A DNA stretch of 64,000 bases, taken from the NCBI RefSeq assembly GCF_019219025.1, contig NZ_JAHUWN010000025.1, positions 1-64,000 of the forward strand, given 5' to 3'. The first letter of the stretch is position 1; each line of letters begins with the position of its first letter. The position numbers were made by a program, and so were the translations under genes. The notes beneath the pieces are model-generated. The model did no database searches, was not told where the DNA came from, and worked only from the letters and a program-made list of their open reading frames with translations. This DNA is from Bacillus sp. sid0103. Lineage in GTDB: Bacteria; Bacillota; Bacilli; Bacillales_B; DSM-18226. Shown piece by piece: positions 60,100-64,000 of the stretch.

Positions 60100-60453
60100 T
60101 TATACCATTCTGCTAAAGGATTGACTGAGACTTTTTAACGTGTAGAGTCTGCCCGTTAACAGAAATAAATCATCGTAATGATTATTTACATATTCCTCAA
60201 TAATAGTAAGCCCTTCTTTAAATTGATCAACTAAATAATAGGTATACTTTCCATCCCAATCAAACTGATTAATTCTAATAAGTTCATCTGCTAGGATTTG
60301 AAATCTATACTCTTCATTAAGAAGTTTTATTTGGTACAGTTTATCCGGTGTAAACCTGGTGCTGTTTTTATTATCATGACTTTTATTAACGTATTTTATA
60401 AAACCCTTTATATTTTCAGCCAGTAAATTCGCCTTTTGCATCTCAAAGTTCAT
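60100..60453 (-). CDS. Hypothetical protein
   Basis: This 117-residue soluble, helix-rich protein contains several aromatic and acidic residues (for example INQFDWDGKYTYYLVDQFKE) and has no signal peptide or recognisable motif. It starts with ATG 60453 three bases after the stop of the upstream gene, so the two are translationally coupled. The ribosome site CTAGGAGAT overlaps the end of that gene. I do not recognise the family; the coding call rests on length, ribosome site and coupling. Confidence 0.68.
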   Translation of the reverse strand: MNFEMQKANLLAENIKGFIKYVNKSHDNKNSTRFTPDKLYQIKLLNEEYRFQILADELIRINQFDWDGKYTYYLVDQFKEGLTIIEEYVNNHYDDLFLLTGRLYTLKSLSQSFSRMV

Positions 60454-60456
60454 AAT

Positions 60457-60717
60457 TTAATCTCCTAGTACCAAAAAATATTGAATATGATTTACTGAAA
60501 TAGGAGTAATCGCCATGATACGATATCCGATACTTAGTAATTGCGACAATGTTTCGGCACAATTTTGACGTAGAGGCTCAATCGGGGCGTGGTAACTTTT
60601 ATAAAGATTGAGAAATTGATTATTGGTTGTACAGTGAAGCAAAATCACATGTCTTCCAGTCCATGCTTGACCAATCATGGGTTGTGGCTGCATTTGTATT
60701 TCCCTTTTGATTCTCAT
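60457..60717 (-). CDS. Hypothetical protein
   Basis: From ATG 60717, 6 bases after AAGGGTG, it encodes 86 residues: a basic N-terminus, a WTGRHVILLHCTTNN segment, and a hydrophobic C-terminal stretch around YRIMAITPISVNHIQYFLVL. There is no signal peptide or known motif. It is the first gene of a two-gene operon with the 117-residue protein. An internal ATG at MQPQPMIG is a possible alternative start. I do not recognise the family. Confidence 0.65.
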   Translation of the reverse strand: MRIKREIQMQPQPMIGQAWTGRHVILLHCTTNNQFLNLYKSYHAPIEPLRQNCAETLSQLLSIGYRIMAITPISVNHIQYFLVLGD

Positions 60718-60968
60718 ATGGAACACCCTTATTCATTGATACAATAGAATATGGAAAAAATGTTGTCCAATGTTCTTGAAAAATAAGGAAAATTTATGTA
60801 TTTTAAAACTCACGATCCAAACTGAAATATAGCATGCAAAAAAGGCAGCAATCTTTTTTTGTTTTCTGTACTACACTATAGTCATTAATGCGATACAATA
60901 AGCCAAATTAACTAATATATTCACACTTAAATTGTCCAATAAAAGCTTGTGGTTAAATTATTCTTGAT

Positions 60969-61021
60969 TTACTTACATTTTACTTAATATTCACAACCTC
61001 TCAACATTTACCTTCTATTAT
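60969..61021 (+). promoter_or_regulatory. Possible PhoP-type promoter of the phosphoesterase gene
   Basis: Hexamers TTACTT (60969), TTACTT (60980), TCACAA (60991) and CAACAT (61002) recur every 11 bases, resembling the TTAACA repeats of Bacillus PhoP boxes. A TATTAT -10-like hexamer (61016-61021) follows with no good -35. The rest of the gap 60718-61058 is AT-rich with no other signal I can support. Confidence 0.4.
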
Positions 61022-61058
61022 TAACTTGTACATTACTAGGTTAGAAGGAGGTTCTTTT

Positions 61059-62261
61059 ATGAAAAATGTCGGTTCACAAAATGGTATAGATAGACGAGAC
61101 TTTATTAAAAAAGGTGGTATTGGTGCACTTGCCCTTACTGTTGCTTCAACTGGAATACCGGTAGATTTTTTTAGCAGCACAGCTCATGCAGAAAAATTGG
61201 ATCATAATGTTGCACTCCAATTTAAACCAGATGGAAAGTTCAAAATCGTTCAATTTAATGATACACAAGATGATGAGCGTATTGATGTGCGAACCATCCA
61301 GCTAATGGAGAAAGTGCTTGACTCTGAGAAACCTGACTTTGTCGTGCTTAATGGCGATAACATTTCTGGTGGTTGTGATACTCCAATGGAGATGAAACAA
61401 GCCCTTAACAATGTTGCACAACCGATGGAAAAAAGAGGTATCAAGTGGGCGGTAACATTCGGGAACCACGATGAAGATTCTACCCCTAAAAGCGGGCTTA
61501 ATGAAGAAGACATGTTGAATATTTACATGTCCTATAAATATAATATGAATCAGCCAGGGGCAAAAGGTGTTACTGGAACTGGGAACATGAACCTTATCAT
61601 TAAGAACTCTAGAGGTAACAAAGCGGCATTCAATCTCTGGCTGTTAGACAGTGGCAGGTATGCCCCACCAACCATTGCTGGTCAGGATTTTAAAGGATAC
61701 CCTTCATGGGATTGGCTGCGCTTTAATCAGGTAAGCTGGTATTATGAGACCTCAAAGCGAATAGAGAAGCAATGGGGATATAAAGTTCCTTCGCTCGTTT
61801 TCATACATATCCCTCTTTGGGAACATCGATATATGTGGTATGCAAGCGTAGATGAGAGATCTGATTCTAACCATGCCCTTGCTGTTAAAAAGCACAATAT
61901 TGTAGGTGAAAGAAATGAAGAGGAATGTCCGGGTCCAATCAACAGTGGTTTGTTTTCGGCCATGCTAGAGAGAGGCGATGTAAAGGGCGTATTTTGCGGA
62001 CATGATCACGTCAATAACTATATGGGTAATTATTATGGAATTTTGCTTGGCTACTCCAGTAGCACAGGGTTTGGTGCCTATGGTTTACCTGGATCTGATA
62101 GAAATAGACTTCGAGGAGCCAGAGTATTCAATTTAGATGAAAACACAGAAGGCACGCTTAGTGAAACCCACATGGTTTTTGCTAAAGATTACGGAATTGA
62201 CTTAACTGCGAATGATCAAAGTATTGACCCAGAGCCACTACGGGACATTAGGAAAAATTAG
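61059..62261 (+). CDS. Tat-exported metallophosphoesterase
   Basis: From ATG 61059 (AGAAGGAGG upstream) the protein has 400 residues. It begins with a twin-arginine signal, DRRDFIKKGGIGALALTVAS, cleaved near AHA-EKL. The calcineurin-like phosphoesterase motifs follow: FNDTQDD (in place of DxH), VVLNGDNISGG (GDxx), TFGNHDED (GNHD), HIPLWEH and CGHDHVNNY. Relatives include secreted phosphodiesterases of the YvnB/PhoD-neighbour type. Folding with bound metals before export explains the Tat route. The first metal motif lacks the usual second histidine (DTQ instead of DxH), common in this subfamily. A possible PhoP-type promoter lies upstream. Confidence 0.88.
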   Translation: MKNVGSQNGIDRRDFIKKGGIGALALTVASTGIPVDFFSSTAHAEKLDHNVALQFKPDGKFKIVQFNDTQDDERIDVRTIQLMEKVLDSEKPDFVVLNGDNISGGCDTPMEMKQALNNVAQPMEKRGIKWAVTFGNHDEDSTPKSGLNEEDMLNIYMSYKYNMNQPGAKGVTGTGNMNLIIKNSRGNKAAFNLWLLDSGRYAPPTIAGQDFKGYPSWDWLRFNQVSWYYETSKRIEKQWGYKVPSLVFIHIPLWEHRYMWYASVDERSDSNHALAVKKHNIVGERNEEECPGPINSGLFSAMLERGDVKGVFCGHDHVNNYMGNYYGILLGYSSSTGFGAYGLPGSDRNRLRGARVFNLDENTEGTLSETHMVFAKDYGIDLTANDQSIDPEPLRDIRKN

Positions 62262-62321
62262 AAAGAAAATATTGAGGTCAATAACTAAAGACACTGTGAC
62301 TTGAAATTGCATATTGCTAGC

Positions 62322-62353
62322 AAAAAACAGGTCAATCTCTTGACCTGTTTTTA
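62322..62353. terminator. Bidirectional terminator
   Basis: AAACAGGTCA-ATCTCT-TGACCTGTTT with A-rich and T-rich flanks lies between the convergent phosphoesterase and DUF2935 genes. Confidence 0.88.
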
Positions 62354-62399
62354 CCTATTCATATTTTGTTAACTATTTACTAATCTCCGAACACTGATT

Positions 62400-63197
62400 T
62401 CACTCCATAAGTCGAGGTTTAGCAGGATCACAATTCGGAGTGTCAAGATTTGCTGATTCAGCTAACTTCATCAGATAATAACATTCTTCCCGGTACATAT
62501 GATCGGCCATTAAAGGAGCGAATGTACCTAATGCATGCTTACTTAGTCTCAGTTCTTCAATTTCCTCTAGAAAATTTTGAAACAACTTAATTTCTAACTG
62601 ACTTTCTACATTCATTCTTTCTAAAGCAGGAAACGCAGTCAAATTGGTTCTTAAGTAGCCTGCTAGTTCGACTGCTTTCAAGTAAAAATCTTCAAACTTC
62701 TTCTTAAATGAGTTACTTTTCTCTTTAAGTTTCATTTCAACTCCATCAAGATTGGTGGAAATCCCCTCTGAGTGCCCCGCTGCATCTAATAGCCATAATA
62801 GGTGATGATGGAGCTCATGGTAGACAGGCGGAACTTTCCCGGCTTGTAAGTGTTTTAATATTCGTAAGTATTCCTCTAATTCGTTTACCATATGGTTAAT
62901 AAAGGTGGGTGAAAGGTGTATTTTGATTTTCCCTATCAGGTGTTTTCTTATTAAGTCCAATTTAAATTCCCTAAATTTTAATACCTCTGTTTCTGCTTCA
63001 TCTGTTAGTGATACCAAATCTGAAGATTTTGCACGCTCCAAAAGTGTGTCAAATATTCGAATGAAATTTGAGGTCTTTTCAATTTCCCCCTCTTGCGTAG
63101 GTGCAAGTGCATCGTTTATAAACCTAGAATGGTCACCTAATATTTGCAGCCAAAAACGATGTTCAAATCTTGCTGTTCGCTCAAAGACCTCATTCAT
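62400..63197 (-). CDS. DUF2935 (ferritin-like) protein
   Basis: From ATG 63197 (GGGAGG 7 bases upstream) the protein has 265 residues. It is all-helical and internally duplicated: the first half starts ERTARFEHRFWLQILGDHSRFI, and the second half has a related MADHMYREECYYL pattern. This is the DUF2935 family, ferritin-like four-helix bundles with conserved His/Glu that may bind metal. No function is established. It lies about 400 bases downstream of the ftsZ copy and has its own promoter region; the gap 63198-63593 contains only the ftsZ terminator. Confidence 0.87.
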   Translation of the reverse strand: MNEVFERTARFEHRFWLQILGDHSRFINDALAPTQEGEIEKTSNFIRIFDTLLERAKSSDLVSLTDEAETEVLKFREFKLDLIRKHLIGKIKIHLSPTFINHMVNELEEYLRILKHLQAGKVPPVYHELHHHLLWLLDAAGHSEGISTNLDGVEMKLKEKSNSFKKKFEDFYLKAVELAGYLRTNLTAFPALERMNVESQLEIKLFQNFLEEIEELRLSKHALGTFAPLMADHMYREECYYLMKLAESANLDTPNCDPAKPRLME

Positions 63198-63425
63198 GTT
63201 TTTTCCTCCCACTAAAGAAATCCTCGCACTAATTTGATGTTTATTCTTTTTGTTTATCTCTTATGAACGAACGAGAAAAAAACACTTTAGTAGTAATGTT
63301 GAAAGTATCATTGCTGATCTGATACAAACACTCGGTGGTCTTCGAAAAATTCACTTAAATCCCGTTTACTAGTCTCTTCCATAATCCTAATAATTCAAAT
63401 TTTTAGAAAAATCATTATTTTTCAT

Positions 63426-63470
63426 AAAAAAACCTCCTTAACTAAATGGATATTCCCATTAGTCAGGAGG
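63426..63470 (-). terminator. Intrinsic terminator of the ftsZ copy
   Basis: CCTCCTGACTAATGGG and CCATTTAGTTAAGGAGG form a long, slightly imperfect stem with a TTTTTTTATG tail on the minus strand. Confidence 0.85.
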
Positions 63471-63593
63471 TCACAATGTATTTTTGAGAATGCAATACAA
63501 TAAAAAAAATAAAACTAATGATTCCAAAGTGCTAAAAAAGTATTAATGGTTGAGTATATGTATCAATCACAGAAAATGTATAGTTAAATTTTA

Positions 63594-64000
63594 TCAATAT
63601 CGTCGTCTTCGATTGCGCAAGAACGCAGGAATATCCAGAGATTCTTCTGGCTGTTCTGAGTGTCTATCATAATCTTGAACTGGTTCGCCTCGGTTTATCG
63701 GATCACGGTGTATACGTTGTTCCCGTTGATATGGATTAGACATTTCTTCGATTGGAGGCTGGGAAGGCGGTTGTAATATTGGCTCCTCTTTCTCAGTAAA
63801 TCCAGTAGCAATGACAGTTACGATAATTTCTTCATCTAGGTGTTCGTTTATGACTGAGCCAAAAATCATATTTAGCTCCTCATGAGAAGCAGAAGCAACA
63901 ATGTCTGCTGCCTCCTGTACTTCAAAAAGACTTAAATTATTCCCGCCAGATATGTTCATGATCACACCATGAGCTCCATTGATGGAAGTTTCAAGTAACG
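63594..64000 (-). CDS. ftsZ: FtsZ, C-terminal part (gene continues beyond the window)
   Basis: The open frame runs from the window edge to a TGA at 63594 and reads, in order, SINGAHGVIMNISGGNNLSL, EVQEAADIVASAS, MIFGSVINEHLDEEIIVTVIATGF. A roughly 55-residue Pro/Gln/Glu-rich linker follows, then the conserved tail peptide DIPAFLRNRRRRY that binds FtsA, SepF and ZapA-type partners. This is the end of the tubulin-like cell-division GTPase; the GTP-binding half lies outside. In B. subtilis ftsZ follows ftsA and precedes bpr/spoIIGA, but here it is followed by its own terminator and a DUF2935 gene. It may be a second copy rather than the dcw-cluster gene. Confidence 0.92.
   Translation of the reverse strand, partial: LLETSINGAHGVIMNISGGNNLSLFEVQEAADIVASASHEELNMIFGSVINEHLDEEIIVTVIATGFTEKEEPILQPPSQPPIEEMSNPYQREQRIHRDPINRGEPVQDYDRHSEQPEESLDIPAFLRNRRRRY

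Overview
The window is a low-GC Gram-positive chromosome segment, almost certainly from a spore-forming Bacillaceae (Bacillus/Neobacillus/Peribacillus type). The signs are strong Shine-Dalgarno sites, frequent TTG/GTG starts, CcpA cre sites, a Fur box, a typical Bacillus FtsZ tail, a Bacillus lipoprotein, and a dispersed GTTGATT...AATCAAC repeat of a kind common in Bacillus genomes. No rRNA, tRNA, prophage, insertion sequence or CRISPR was found.

1-4.3 kb: a hairpin-repeat array, brnQ, an Eis-like acetyltransferase, an L,D-transpeptidase and a small membrane protein. 4.7-26.3 kb: a large aromatic-catabolism island. One part (4.7-10.05 kb) encodes a flavin reductase, a DMT transporter, a PqsH/Moq-like FAD monooxygenase, a Hod-like cofactor-independent dioxygenase and an HGGFW alpha/beta hydrolase. 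This set could convert a 4-quinolone (quinaldine- or alkylquinolone-type) to anthranilate. The second part (10.8-14.4 kb) is kynA, an amino-acid permease and kynU, which take tryptophan to anthranilate. The third (15.2-24.6 kb) encodes a two-component anthranilate 3-hydroxylase with its own FMN reductase and FAD synthetase-like protein, then 3-hydroxyanthranilate dioxygenase, ACMS decarboxylase, aminomuconate semialdehyde dehydrogenase, 2-aminomuconate deaminase, 4-oxalocrotonate decarboxylase, 2-oxopent-4-enoate hydratase and an AAHS transporter. Two overlapping Crp/Fnr regulators (25.0-26.3 kb) close the island. TGTNA-N6-TNACA palindromes sit about 41.5 bp upstream of predicted starts in several of its promoters, so one circuit may control it. 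The final aldolase and acetaldehyde dehydrogenase, and the usual metal-dependent kynB, are absent here.

26.5-42 kb: DoxX; an EmrA/EmrB-type efflux pair with a divergent TetR regulator and operator; a DUF1801 protein; a secreted hypothetical; a GDSL acetylesterase; a protein joining putative DNA-binding repeats, a coiled coil and a C-terminal J domain; a roughly 790-residue protein with two class I isoprenoid synthase-like domains; an AEC transporter; and a citrate symporter with a CitS/CitT-type two-component system.

42.2-54.4 kb: a pseudouridine module (BMP lipoprotein, psuK, psuG) with shared AAAC-N4-GTTT operators; an HMGL-like aldolase; a GlcD-like oxidase; a chitobiose/cellobiose PTS operon (chbB-C-F-A-G order) with a divergent GntR regulator; and a Fur-box DoxX gene. 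54.6-64 kb: a secreted transglycosylase-like protein, a frameshifted FAD oxidoreductase, a half-size MFS protein, an MFS transporter, two hypotheticals, a Tat-exported phosphoesterase, a DUF2935 protein, and the 3' end of an ftsZ gene running off the edge.

Four tandem arrays (about 121-262, 10301-10715, 14490-15072, 33150-33685) share an exact 52-bp period and a common hairpin-plus-T-tract plan although their sequences differ. They look like one repeat family that has diverged between loci and been homogenised within each. I do not recognise it as a named element.
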